DNA of 15,741 nt from Proteobacteria bacterium UBA6908 (GCA_002451085.1 DKBE01000086.1:1-15741), one strand, 5' to 3'. Positions 6,060 through 13,351 are shown, counted from the stretch's first letter. Program-made: numbers and translations. The notes: generated by a model not told the origin, from the sequence alone.

Positions 6060-7514
6060 ATGAATTCCCGCCGTTATCCTTCCATCCTCATGCGCCTGTT
6101 TTGTTCTTCGGTGCTGCTGGCCCTGTGGCTGCCGTTGTCGGCCGGAGCCGATCCCGTCGAGCAGTTGCCACCGGAAGTGGCCCAGGCGCTGAAAAACTTC
6201 CGTCTCTCCGAGCGTGGACTGAGCGCCTATGTTCATGAGATCGGCCAGCCCGATCCGGTGCTGGCGGTGCGCGCCGATGTACCGCGCAATCCCGCCTCCA
6301 CCATGAAACTGCTTACGACGCTGGTTGCGCTCGAGACGCTCGGTCCGGCCTATACCTGGAAAACCGAGGCCTATGCGCTGGCGCCAGTGCGCAACGGAGT
6401 ATTGGACGGCGACCTCTATATAAAAGGATACGGTGATCCGTATCTGGTGATTGAGCACTTTTGGCGGTTTCTGCGTGCATTGCGCAAGGCCGGGCTCGAG
6501 GAAATTCGTGGCGATTTGGTCATTGACCAGAGTTTCTTTGCGCCGACGCCGGGGCGTTCAGTTGATTTTGACCGCCGTCCGTTGCGCGCCTATAACGTGC
6601 AGCCGCGCGCGCTGCTGGTGAATTTCCAGACCGTCAACATCCGCTTTCTACCGGAACCATCGGCACGGCAGTTGCGCATCGTGGCCGACCCGATGCCGGC
6701 CCAGCTGACGATCGACAACCGGGTGCGGCTCGCCTCCGGGCCGTGCCGCCGTGGCGCACGCGGACTCGGAATGCAAGTCACGCAGTGGGCCCAGTTCCAG
6801 AAGATCGTGTTCAGCGGACGTTACAGCCCGGAGTGCGGGGATGACGAACTCTACCGGGTGGTGGCTGAAGACGAGCAGTACATTCATGGCGTGTTCGAGA
6901 CGGTCTGGACCGAAATGGGCGGGCGCTTCAAGGGCGGTGTGCGCGACGGCACGGTGCCACCGGAGGCGCGGGTGTTGCACAGCGCCGTGTCGCCACCACT
7001 GGCCGAGGTCATCCGTGTGGTGAACAAGTACAGCAATAATGTAATGGCACGGCAGATTCTGCTGACGCTCGGCGCCGAGCGCTACGGCCCGCCGGCCACG
7101 GTCGACAAAGGCATCACGGCGATCCGCGAATGGCTGGCGCAGCACGGCCTGGATTTTCCCGAACTCGTAATCGAAAACGGTTCCGGCCTGTCACGCGAGG
7201 CACGCATCAGTGCGCGCCATCTTGGCCAGTTGCTGCTCAAGGCCTACGACAGTCCCTACATGCCGGAATTCCTCGCGTCTCTGCCGATTCTGTCCACCGA
7301 CGGCACCCAGCGGCTGCGCTACGGTGGGGAACTGGCCGGGCGCGCACACCTCAAGACCGGCAGCCTGAATGCTGTGCGGGCACAGGCCGGTGTGGTGCAC
7401 GACAGCAAGGGGCGGCGCCTCGTGGTCGTGATCCTGCACAATGACGCGCGCGCCGACACGGGTGGTGAAGCGGCGCAGACCGCACTGCTGTCGTGGGTCA
7501 ACCGGCGTCCCTGA
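6060..7514 (+). CDS. dacB: D-alanyl-D-alanine carboxypeptidase/endopeptidase (PBP4)
   Basis: This periplasmic penicillin-binding protein of 484 residues (E. coli PBP4 is 477) trims peptidoglycan stem peptides and cross-links. It has a signal peptide (about 1-29, ending LSAGA). The three active-site motifs are SxxK as STMK with Ser80 and Lys83, SxN as SNN at 325-327, and KTG at 432-434. The long gap between the first and second motifs, with VDFDRRPLRAYNVQP, is the class C insert (domains II and III) typical of DacB. A longer open frame begins upstream at 5874 but lies antisense to the small membrane-protein gene and has no family match. ATG 6060 or the in-frame ATG at 6090 are the realistic starts, and neither has a ribosome site. 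It converges on the MFS gene with 13 bases between stops. Confidence 0.95.
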   Translation: MNSRRYPSILMRLFCSSVLLALWLPLSAGADPVEQLPPEVAQALKNFRLSERGLSAYVHEIGQPDPVLAVRADVPRNPASTMKLLTTLVALETLGPAYTWKTEAYALAPVRNGVLDGDLYIKGYGDPYLVIEHFWRFLRALRKAGLEEIRGDLVIDQSFFAPTPGRSVDFDRRPLRAYNVQPRALLVNFQTVNIRFLPEPSARQLRIVADPMPAQLTIDNRVRLASGPCRRGARGLGMQVTQWAQFQKIVFSGRYSPECGDDELYRVVAEDEQYIHGVFETVWTEMGGRFKGGVRDGTVPPEARVLHSAVSPPLAEVIRVVNKYSNNVMARQILLTLGAERYGPPATVDKGITAIREWLAQHGLDFPELVIENGSGLSREARISARHLGQLLLKAYDSPYMPEFLASLPILSTDGTQRLRYGGELAGRAHLKTGSLNAVRAQAGVVHDSKGRRLVVVILHNDARADTGGEAAQTALLSWVNRRP

Positions 7515-7527
7515 TCGTAGGGTCGAG

Positions 7528-8703
7528 TTATCCCACTGCCGGCTGACGGCGCTGGCGAATCAGCCAGGCCAGTGCCGCGAAGGTCACGAGGATCAGTGGC
7601 ACGACTCCCAGGTTCACAGCGCGCCAACCGAAATAGTGTTGCAGGTGGCCGGCCGAGAGTACCGCCAGTGTCACCGTGGTGAACACCAGAAAATCATTCA
7701 AGGCCTGCGTCTTGCCCTTTTCCGCCGAGGCATAGGTTTCTGTGAGCAATTGTGTGGCACCGATAAACAGGAAATTCCAGCCTATGCCGAGCAGCAACAA
7801 CGCCAGCCAGTAATGATCGAGACTGGTGCCGCTCAGGTTCACCAGCACGCAAGCCGAGTTCAGCACGGCCCCCGCGAGCATGACGGTTAGCACTCCCAGA
7901 CGGCGGATCAGCGCGCCGGTAAAAAAGCTCGGGGCGAACATGCCCAGTATGTGCCACTGGATGACCCAGGCGGTGTCCCCGAATGGATAGGCGTGTTCAT
8001 GCATCGCCAATGGCGTGGCGGTCATGACCAGCGCCATGACGCCATACCCGAACATGCCGCCGATCGCGGCAACGATGAACGTCGGTTGCCGGGCAATCGT
8101 GGAAAGCGGGCGGCCGTGGCCATGCGTATCGGTTGCCGGGCGTGGAATGTCGAGTCGCCATATCGTCAGAAACGACAACAGCATGATACCGCTCAGGGCC
8201 AGGAAGCTGCCGGCAAACGGCGTGACCAGCCACCCACGGGTCCAGTTGGCCAGGTTGGGGCCGACCAGAGCGGCCACCACGCCACCAGCCATGACATAGG
8301 AAATGGCGCGTGGGCGATAGTCCGTGGTGGCGACATCCGCAGCGGCAAACCGGTAGTAATTGCCGAATCCGGTGAACATGCCGCTCAGCACGGCAGCCAG
8401 AGCAAACAGCGCAAACTGGGCAGACACAATGGCATAGGCCGCCAGCGCGGCCCCGGTCATGCCGAGTGTGCTACCGATCAGAAAGCCGCCGCGCCGGCCG
8501 ATGCGTTGCATGAGCAGGGAGGCGGGAATGGTGGTGAGCATGCCGGCCATCATCTGCAGGGCCAGCGGCAGGGTGGCGAGCGCCTTGTCCGGGCTGAGCC
8601 GGTAACCGACCAGTGCCGAGGTGGTGATCAGCAGTGATCCACCGGTCATCATCATGGCCTGGGCCGTGGCCAACAGCAGCACATTCTTCTTCATCGGGAT
8701 CAT
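7528..8703 (-). CDS. MFS transporter
   Basis: The 391-residue protein has about twelve hydrophobic segments. The loop after TM2 has QRIGRRGGFLIG, the standard MFS motif A region (usually GxxxDRxGRR), here with the leading Gly/Asp replaced. GNYYRFAAADVATTDYRPRAISYVMAGG is a distinctive block in TM4-5 of a poorly characterised bacterial MFS group. The central loop (TDTHGHGRP) is short and His-containing. Start is uncertain: ATG 8703 or ATG 8694 (MKKN), and both have weak ribosome sites. It is divergent from the PilZ gene and convergent with dacB, so it is probably transcribed alone. Drug, sugar or metabolite export cannot be distinguished. Confidence 0.85.
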   Translation of the reverse strand: MIPMKKNVLLLATAQAMMMTGGSLLITTSALVGYRLSPDKALATLPLALQMMAGMLTTIPASLLMQRIGRRGGFLIGSTLGMTGAALAAYAIVSAQFALFALAAVLSGMFTGFGNYYRFAAADVATTDYRPRAISYVMAGGVVAALVGPNLANWTRGWLVTPFAGSFLALSGIMLLSFLTIWRLDIPRPATDTHGHGRPLSTIARQPTFIVAAIGGMFGYGVMALVMTATPLAMHEHAYPFGDTAWVIQWHILGMFAPSFFTGALIRRLGVLTVMLAGAVLNSACVLVNLSGTSLDHYWLALLLLGIGWNFLFIGATQLLTETYASAEKGKTQALNDFLVFTTVTLAVLSAGHLQHYFGWRAVNLGVVPLILVTFAALAWLIRQRRQPAVG

Positions 8704-8747
8704 GGCGGCGCAGCATACGGGAATTGCCGCCACGGTCCCAGAACCGA

Positions 8748-8769
8748 ATTATTGCAGACTGTCTATACT
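8748..8769. promoter_or_regulatory. Divergent -10 candidates for MFS and PilZ genes
   Basis: On the plus strand TATACT (8764-8769) is a 5-of-6 -10 that would start PilZ RNA near 8776, a 17-base leader carrying GGGAG. On the minus strand 8748-8753 reads AATAAT (5 of 6) for the MFS gene. Neither has a good -35 at 16-18 bases, so these are weak or activator-dependent if real. Confidence 0.35.
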
Positions 8770-8792
8770 GGGAATTCAACAAGGGAGATGCC

Positions 8793-9248
8793 ATGGAAGG
8801 TGATCAGGAAGTGCGGATTGAAAAACGCCGGGCCGTCCGGGAGCCAGTGCAGGTACCGGTTTCTTTCGTGCTCAACGAAGTGCTCGCGAGCGAATCCTCC
8901 TACCTCAATGACATCAGTGCCAGCGGGGCTTCCTTTAATGCCATGGTTGCACTGTCGCCGGGGACGGTGATTCTGTTGCGCCTGCCGCCTTCCAAGCCGG
9001 TGTTCCGGGTGCAGGCACGGGTGGTGCGCTGTCAGAAACTGGTGTTCGAATACGTGATCGGTGTTGAATTCCTGAACCAGGATGAGGCATTTCGCCGGCA
9101 GATTTTGCATTTGGTGCAGCGAATCGATGCCTACCGGCGGGAAGCGGTCCAGGCCGGTCGTGCCCTGACTCCCCAGATGGCCACCGTGGAATGGTTCGAT
9201 CGGTTTGGCCGCGATTTTTTCCAGTCCGGCACGGAACCGGTGCGCTGA
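8793..9248 (+). CDS. Stand-alone PilZ domain protein (c-di-GMP receptor)
   Basis: The 151-residue cytoplasmic protein has the two c-di-GMP-binding motifs of PilZ: RxxxR as R12-AV-x-R16 (RRAVR) and [D/N]xSxxG as DISASG (Asp39, Ser41, Gly44). The beta-barrel follows (to about residue 105), and a charged C-terminal helix (EAFRRQILHLVQRIDAYRREA) lies beyond it. There is no attached output domain, so it probably acts by protein contact. The ATG at 8793 has a good ribosome site (GGGAG at 8783-8787). An upstream in-frame extension from 8634 lies antisense to the MFS gene and is rejected. No pilus, flagellar or cellulose genes are nearby, so the target is unknown. Confidence 0.9.
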   Translation: MEGDQEVRIEKRRAVREPVQVPVSFVLNEVLASESSYLNDISASGASFNAMVALSPGTVILLRLPPSKPVFRVQARVVRCQKLVFEYVIGVEFLNQDEAFRRQILHLVQRIDAYRREAVQAGRALTPQMATVEWFDRFGRDFFQSGTEPVR

Positions 9249-9267
9249 CGGATCCAATCAGGTTGGC

Positions 9268-9281
9268 TTGATGTACATCAA
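9268..9281 (+). promoter_or_regulatory. Perfect FNR box before radical SAM-hemN
   Basis: TTGAT (9268-9272), GTAC, ATCAA (9277-9281) match the FNR consensus at 10 of 10 positions. The FNR protein encoded in this window has the ExxSR recognition residues for this site. It overlaps the first base of the ATG at 9281, which argues against that start codon. Confidence 0.85.
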
Positions 9282-9303
9282 TGCCGGTACCGTTGTTGCC
9301 GCG

Positions 9304-9309
9304 TATTGT
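9304..9309 (+). promoter_or_regulatory. -10 hexamer of the class II FNR promoter
   Basis: TATTGT is 4 of 6 to TATAAT. It begins 22 bases after the end of the FNR box, the exact spacing of class II FNR promoters (box centre at -41.5). RNA would start at about 9316, with the ATG at 9317. Confidence 0.55.
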
Positions 9310-9316
9310 GCCCGGC

Positions 9317-9922
9317 ATGAGCGCGGCTTCCTGCATCGGCTATACGCTGCGACGATCCCGGTACCTGAACGTTACCAATCGCTGCACGTTACGTTGTTCA
9401 TTTTGCCCGAAATTCAACGGTTCCTGGTCCGTCCAGGGTTACGATCTTCGTCTTCACGACGAGCCGGATGCAGAGACCCTGCTCGCCGCCGCGGGCAATC
9501 CATCCGAATACGATGAGGTCGTGTTTTGCGGGTTCGGGGAACCCACGTTGCGTCTGTACACGGTGCTAGAGGTGGGCTCTGAGTTGCGTCGCCGGGGTGC
9601 ACGAGTGCGACTCAACACCGATGGGCTGGCCAATTACGTCTATGGCCGCGACGTAACGCCCGATTTCGAAGATTCCGTGGATGCGGTTTCTATTTCCCTG
9701 AACGCCCAGGATGCGGCCACCTACTATCGGCATTGCCGGCCACCGACGCCCGGGGCATTCATGGCGCTACTGGATTTTACCAAGCATGTGCGCGAATTCG
9801 TGCCTGATGTCACGCTGACCGCGATCGATGGGCTGGAGGGTGTGGATATCTCCGCCTGCCAGAGATTGGCCGGGCAACTGGGGGTGGCCTTCCGGCGTCG
9901 CGTGCTGCACCAGGTCGGCTGA
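9317..9922 (+). CDS. TatD-family-associated radical SAM protein
   Basis: The 201-residue protein has the radical SAM cluster motif CTLRCSFC (Cys23, Cys27, Cys30) after RYLNVTNR. It goes on with PKFNGSWSVQGYDLRL, VVFCGFGEPTLRL (the GGE-like SAM-binding region), RLNTDGLANYVYGRDVTP and SISLNAQDAATYYRHCRP. These blocks match the small radical SAM family usually found beside or fused to TatD nucleases. Its reaction is not established. The family core begins about residue 9, so both ATG 9281 and ATG 9317 are possible. I chose 9317 because the FNR box covers 9281 and the predicted RNA start is at 9316, which would make the mRNA leaderless or nearly so; neither ATG has a clear ribosome site. hemN follows after 56 bases. 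No tatD is in the window. Confidence 0.85.
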   Translation: MSAASCIGYTLRRSRYLNVTNRCTLRCSFCPKFNGSWSVQGYDLRLHDEPDAETLLAAAGNPSEYDEVVFCGFGEPTLRLYTVLEVGSELRRRGARVRLNTDGLANYVYGRDVTPDFEDSVDAVSISLNAQDAATYYRHCRPPTPGAFMALLDFTKHVREFVPDVTLTAIDGLEGVDISACQRLAGQLGVAFRRRVLHQVG

Positions 9923-9978
9923 ACAACACTGCCGATCTGTGGTAGCGTTCCGTTATTGAGTTTCAGGTCACTCACCTC

Positions 9979-11358
9979 ATGGATCACCAGCTGGTATTTG
10001 ACGCCGAGCGGATTCGTCGGTACGACACTTCCGGTCCGCGCTATACCTCCTACCCGACGGCCGTGCAGTTTCGTGAGGACTTTCGCGAAGCCGAATATCG
10101 CGCGGCGGCAGCGGGCAGTAACGCCGCCAGTGCACCGCTGTCGCTCTACTTCCACTTGCCGTTCTGTGACACGGTTTGTTACTACTGCGCGTGTAACAAG
10201 ATCGTCACAAAAAACCGTTCCCGCACCGGACCCTATCTGGACCGTCTGCTCCGGGAGATCGAACTGCAGGGATCGCTCTTCGACCGGTCCCGCCCGGTAG
10301 ACCAGCTGCACTGGGGTGGCGGCACCCCGACCTTCCTGAGCGCCGAGCAGATGCAGGCGCTGATGGACCGGACCCGCAAGACCTTTCACCTGCATGATGA
10401 CGACCGCGGCGAATACTCGATCGAGGTCGATCCGCGTGAGGCCGATGCCGGCACGATTCGGTTACTGCGTACGCTTGGATTCAATCGCCTTAGTCTGGGA
10501 GTACAGGATTTCGACCCGGCCGTGCAGCAGGCGGTTAACCGCCATCAGAGCGAAGCAGAAACATTTGCCGTGCTGGAAGCGGCGCGGGCAAGCGGTTTCC
10601 GTTCGGTGAGTTTCGACCTGATTTACGGACTGCCTTACCAGTCAGTGGCGAGTTTCGGTGCGACGCTCGAGAAAGTCATCGCCGCCGGACCCGATCGGCT
10701 CTCGGTCTTTAACTATGCACACCTGCCGGAGCTGTTTAAGACCCAGCGCCAGATTCGCAGCGAGGACTTGCCGTCGCCGGCCGAGAAACTGGCCATCCTC
10801 AAATACACCATCGAACGCCTGAGCGCAGCCGGGTACATCTACATTGGTATGGATCACTTCGCCAAGCCCGACGATGAGCTGGCCATTGCCCAGCGCGAGG
10901 GCACCCTCTATCGGAATTTTCAGGGCTATTCCACGCATGCTGATTGTGACCTGGTCGCCATGGGCATTACCGCCATTGGCAAGGTCGGTGCCACGTATAG
11001 CCAGAATCTCAAGACGCTGGATGACTATTATTCGTCCCTCGATGCCGGCCGGCTGCCGGTGTTCCGGGGCATTGCCCTGAGCCACGATGACCGACTGCGG
11101 CGCGAAGTCATCACCCGGCTCATCTGTCATTTCCGTCTGGCCTTTACGACCATCGAGACGGCGTACGGAATCGTGTTTCGCGATTACTTTGCTGATGAAC
11201 TGGCCGGATTGCAGGCCATGCAGGCCGATGGCCTGCTGGCGATCGATGCGGCCGGCATCACGGTGGCGCCGGTGGGCAAGCTATTGATCCGGAATATCTG
11301 CATGGTGTTTGACCGCTACCTGGCAGGTGCCTCGCACCGGTTTTCAAAGGTGATTTGA
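9979..11358 (+). CDS. hemN: Oxygen-independent coproporphyrinogen III oxidase
   Basis: HemN converts coproporphyrinogen III to protoporphyrinogen IX by two radical decarboxylations without oxygen, in the cytoplasm. The 459-residue product (E. coli 457) has the cluster motif with Cys63, Cys67, Cys70 and the extra Cys72 (CDTVCYYCAC), one residue off E. coli numbering. It also has WGGGTPTFL, YSIEVDPRE, RLSLGVQDF and YIYIGMDHFAKPDDEL, all hallmarks of true HemN as opposed to HemW. The ATG at 9979 gives the conserved start; its ribosome site is weak (AGG about 12 bases away). No FNR box is visible in the 56-base gap upstream, so expression may come from the FNR promoter before the radical SAM gene. 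No terminator was seen downstream. Confidence 0.97.
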   Translation: MDHQLVFDAERIRRYDTSGPRYTSYPTAVQFREDFREAEYRAAAAGSNAASAPLSLYFHLPFCDTVCYYCACNKIVTKNRSRTGPYLDRLLREIELQGSLFDRSRPVDQLHWGGGTPTFLSAEQMQALMDRTRKTFHLHDDDRGEYSIEVDPREADAGTIRLLRTLGFNRLSLGVQDFDPAVQQAVNRHQSEAETFAVLEAARASGFRSVSFDLIYGLPYQSVASFGATLEKVIAAGPDRLSVFNYAHLPELFKTQRQIRSEDLPSPAEKLAILKYTIERLSAAGYIYIGMDHFAKPDDELAIAQREGTLYRNFQGYSTHADCDLVAMGITAIGKVGATYSQNLKTLDDYYSSLDAGRLPVFRGIALSHDDRLRREVITRLICHFRLAFTTIETAYGIVFRDYFADELAGLQAMQADGLLAIDAAGITVAPVGKLLIRNICMVFDRYLAGASHRFSKVI

Positions 11359-11437
11359 GCGGGCCCGTTGGCGTACGCCTTGATAACCCTATATTTCTGC
11401 AAGATTAATCTCCGAAGCAAGTCTATTTGTTTCTGCT

Positions 11438-11466
11438 TAGATACGGGCGTAACATGATTTGATAAA
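11438..11466 (+). promoter_or_regulatory. Candidate sigma-70 promoter of fnr
   Basis: TAGATA (11438-11443, 4 of 6 to TTGACA), a 17-base spacer and GATAAA (11461-11466, 4 of 6). RNA would start near 11473, giving a 47-base leader. The FNR box covers the -10, which would fit repression. The hexamers are weak. Confidence 0.4.
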
Positions 11467-11472
11467 GATCAA
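11459..11472 (+). promoter_or_regulatory. Perfect FNR box upstream of fnr
   Basis: TTGAT (11459-11463), AAAG, ATCAA (11468-11472) match the consensus at 10 of 10. It lies 48 bases before the fnr ATG. No -10 lies at the class II distance downstream (the sequence there is ACGCAG), so the site more likely represses than activates, as in E. coli fnr autoregulation. Confidence 0.85.
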
Positions 11473-11519
11473 ATTCATATCTGCTGACCTGAAAACGCAG
11501 GGAAAATAAGGGAAGATTC

Positions 11520-12284
11520 ATGACGTCACACGATCCAGGCGCGAAAATCATTAGCATTCCGACACTCAAGGCGGCCTGTCAGGAATGTTCGCTTAATGGG
11601 ATATGTCTATCGCTGGGGTTGGGCGAGGCCGACATGAAGTCTCTGGCTGGAGCCATCAAGAGCCGTCGGCGCCTCAAGAAAGGTGAGTACGTGAGTCGTA
11701 TGGGCGATCCGTTCCGGGCGCTTTACGCCATCAGTTCCGGCAGCACCAAAACCTGCGAGATTGCCGCCGATGGCGGTGTGCAAATCACCGCCTTTCACCT
11801 GCCCGGCGAACTGCTGGGGCTCGATGCCATCAGCGCTGAGCGATACCCCAGTGATATTGTGGCGCTGGAAACTACCGATCTGTGTGAACTGCCGTTCGAG
11901 CGCCTCGAAGCGCTCGCGCTCGAAGTTCCGGGCCTCCAGCACCAGCTGTTTCGCATCATGAGCCGCGAGGTGCTCGAGGAAGAGAAGCTGTTGCTCATGC
12001 TCGGACGGATGAGCGCCGAAGAACGCCTGGCGGCGTTTCTTTTGAATTTCTCCAAGCGCCACCAGCAGCTGGGCTCATCGCCGACTGAACTGCGCCTGCC
12101 GATGTCGCGCCAGGACCTGGGGGACTACCTTGGTCTCGCGCTGGAAACCGTCAGCCGGCTGTTTTCCCGCTTCCAGGAAGAGGGGTTGATCCGGGTTCAG
12201 GGGCGCCAGATCAAGCTGCACAATCTTGCCAAGCTTCGTGAGGTCACCCAGCACTTGCCGGCCTCGCCGGCGGCGCGGGCTTGA
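11520..12284 (+). CDS. fnr: FNR oxygen-sensing transcription regulator
   Basis: FNR binds a [4Fe-4S] cluster without oxygen, dimerises and activates or represses anaerobic genes. This 254-residue protein (E. coli 250) has all four ligands at E. coli positions: Cys20, Cys23, Cys29 and Cys122. The effector domain runs to about 140, the dimer helix about 141-165 and the helix-turn-helix about 196-215. The recognition residues Glu209, Ser212 and Arg213 (LETVSR) are identical to E. coli, predicting TTGAT-N4-ATCAA recognition. At the dimer-helix position of E. coli Asp154 it has Glu154, a conservative change at a site known to tune oxygen response. The ATG at 11520 has a ribosome site (AGGGAAG). 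Its own box lies at 11459-11472. bioB follows 92 bases later. Whether called fnr or anr is a matter of lineage naming. Confidence 0.97.
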   Translation: MTSHDPGAKIISIPTLKAACQECSLNGICLSLGLGEADMKSLAGAIKSRRRLKKGEYVSRMGDPFRALYAISSGSTKTCEIAADGGVQITAFHLPGELLGLDAISAERYPSDIVALETTDLCELPFERLEALALEVPGLQHQLFRIMSREVLEEEKLLLMLGRMSAEERLAAFLLNFSKRHQQLGSSPTELRLPMSRQDLGDYLGLALETVSRLFSRFQEEGLIRVQGRQIKLHNLAKLREVTQHLPASPAARA

Positions 12285-12285
12285 T

Positions 12286-12356
12286 TGGCTCGCCGTCAAC
12301 ATCGGTGAGTCTGTACGGTTGACAGGACCAAGGCCTTCCCCTAAGTTGGCGAGCCA
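12286..12356 (+). other. Structured fnr-bioB intergenic region (nested inverted repeats)
   Basis: TGGCTCGCC (12286-12294) pairs perfectly with GGCGAGCCA (12348-12356). Immediately inside it GTCAAC (12295-12300) pairs with GTTGAC (12318-12323). The two stems share a continuous left strand, and the right side has a 24-base insert (12324-12347) in which a weak third helix is possible. The result would resemble a small three-way junction ending 11 bases before the bioB ribosome site. There is no U-run, so it is not an intrinsic terminator. It would exist in RNA only if transcription reads through from fnr or starts upstream. Confidence 0.45.
12319..12347 (+). promoter_or_regulatory. Candidate bioB promoter
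   Basis: A perfect -35 TTGACA (12319-12324), a 17-base spacer and TAAGTT (12342-12347, only 3 of 6) form a possible sigma-70 promoter with RNA starting near 12354. The -35 lies within the right arm of the inner inverted repeat. No BirA-type operator (TTGTAAACC) is seen. Confidence 0.45.
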
Positions 12357-12376
12357 TCGCGTTCCGGAGTGACCTC

Positions 12377-13351
12377 ATGGCGATCCGCACGGCCGAAGTC
12401 GAGGCCCTCTTTGCCCTGCCTTTCAATGACCTGTTGTTCCGTGCGCACGCGGTACACCGTGCGCATTTTGATCCCAACGCCGTACAGGTCAGCACGCTGT
12501 TATCAATCAAGACTGGCGGTTGTTCGGAGGATTGCGGCTATTGCTCGCAATCGGCGCGCTACCAAACCGGCGTCGACAACGACACGCTCATGCCACTCCA
12601 TGAGGTTGTCTCGGCGGCGCGCGCCGCTCGGGAGCGCGGAGCGACGCGGTTCTGCATGGGGGCAGCCTGGCGCGGTCCGAAGGACAAGGACCTGAAGCCG
12701 GTACTGGAAATGGTTCGCGCGGTGAAGGCGCTCGGTCTCGAAACCTGTACCACGCTCGGCATGTTGCGCGAAGGCCAGGCCGAACAGCTCAAGGAGGCCG
12801 GGCTCGATTATTACAATCACAATCTCGATACCGCGCCGGATTTTTACCGCGAGATCATTACCAGCCACGATTACGACGATCGCCTGGATACCCTTGGCCG
12901 GGTACGTGAGGCGGGTATCAAGGTGTGTTGTGGCGGCATCGTCGGGCTCGGCGAGTCGCGTGCGCAGCGCGCCGGACTGATCGCCGAGCTCGCCGGTCTG
13001 AACCCGCCTCCGGAAAGCGTGCCAATCAACCTGCTGGTGCGTATCCCGGGTACGCCCAGATCCGATCAACCGGCGCTCGATCCGCTCGAGTTCGTGCGCA
13101 CCATTGCGGTGACCCGCCTCTGTCTCCCGGCCAGCATGGTACGGCTGTCCGCCGGGCGCGAGTCCATGCCCGACCATCTTCAGGCACTGTGTTTCTTCGC
13201 CGGCGCCAACTCGGTGTTTTACGGCGACAAGCTGTTGACGACCCCCAATCCGGATACCGACCGCGACCTGGCCCTGTTCGCCAGTCTCGGACTGCACCCG
13301 ATGGCCGGTGAACAAGGTACGACACCTGCGGCGACCTGCGCTGTATTGTGA
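12377..13351 (+). CDS. bioB: Biotin synthase
   Basis: BioB inserts sulfur into dethiobiotin using a radical SAM [4Fe-4S] cluster and a sacrificial [2Fe-2S] cluster. The 324-residue protein has CSEDCGYC (Cys49, Cys53, Cys56) for the SAM cluster. The [2Fe-2S] ligands are Cys93 (FCMGAAWR), Cys124 (ETCTTLGML), Cys184 (VCCGGIVG) and Arg256 (RLSAGRE), each offset by 4 from E. coli Cys97, Cys128, Cys188 and Arg260. YYNHNLDT and [12 protein letters not shown] are further family blocks. The ATG at 12377 has a ribosome site (GGAG at 12366-12369). No other biotin genes are in the window, so bioB is separated from bioFHCD here, unless they lie elsewhere. It follows fnr on the same strand. Confidence 0.97.
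   Translation: MAIRTAEVEALFALPFNDLLFRAHAVHRAHFDPNAVQVSTLLSIKTGGCSEDCGYCSQSARYQTGVDNDTLMPLHEVVSAARAARERGATRFCMGAAWRGPKDKDLKPVLEMVRAVKALGLETCTTLGMLREGQAEQLKEAGLDYYNHNLDTAPDFYREIITSHDYDDRLDTLGRVREAGIKVCCGGIVGLGESRAQRAGLIAELAGLNPPPESVPINLLVRIPGTPRSDQPALDPLEFVRTIAVTRLCLPASMVRLSAGRESMPDHLQALCFFAGANSVFYGDKLLTTPNPDTDRDLALFASLGLHPMAGEQGTTPAATCAVL

Noticed and set aside
5985..6458. Upstream extension of the small membrane-protein frame
   Set aside because: It is antisense to dacB, and the family-like start with a fair ribosome site is the ATG at 5984.
7515..7527. Terminator between dacB and the MFS gene
   Set aside because: The 13-base gap has no stem with a U-run on either strand.
7951..8637. 228-residue frame opposite the MFS gene
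   Set aside because: The translation is rich in Gln, Gly, His and Arg, as expected from the complement of hydrophobic codons, with no motif.
11379..11392. TTGAT-AACC-CTATA as another FNR box after hemN
   Set aside because: Only the left half matches; the right half agrees poorly with ATCAA.
12311..12325. LexA-like CTGT...ACAG site upstream of bioB
   Set aside because: The half-sites are separated by 7 bases rather than the 8 of the gammaproteobacterial SOS box, the centre is not AT-rich, and bioB is not an SOS gene.
12503..13315. 270-residue open frame antisense to bioB
   Set aside because: It is a long shadow typical of GC-rich coding sequence. It has no ribosome site or family motif, and bioB on the other strand is certain.
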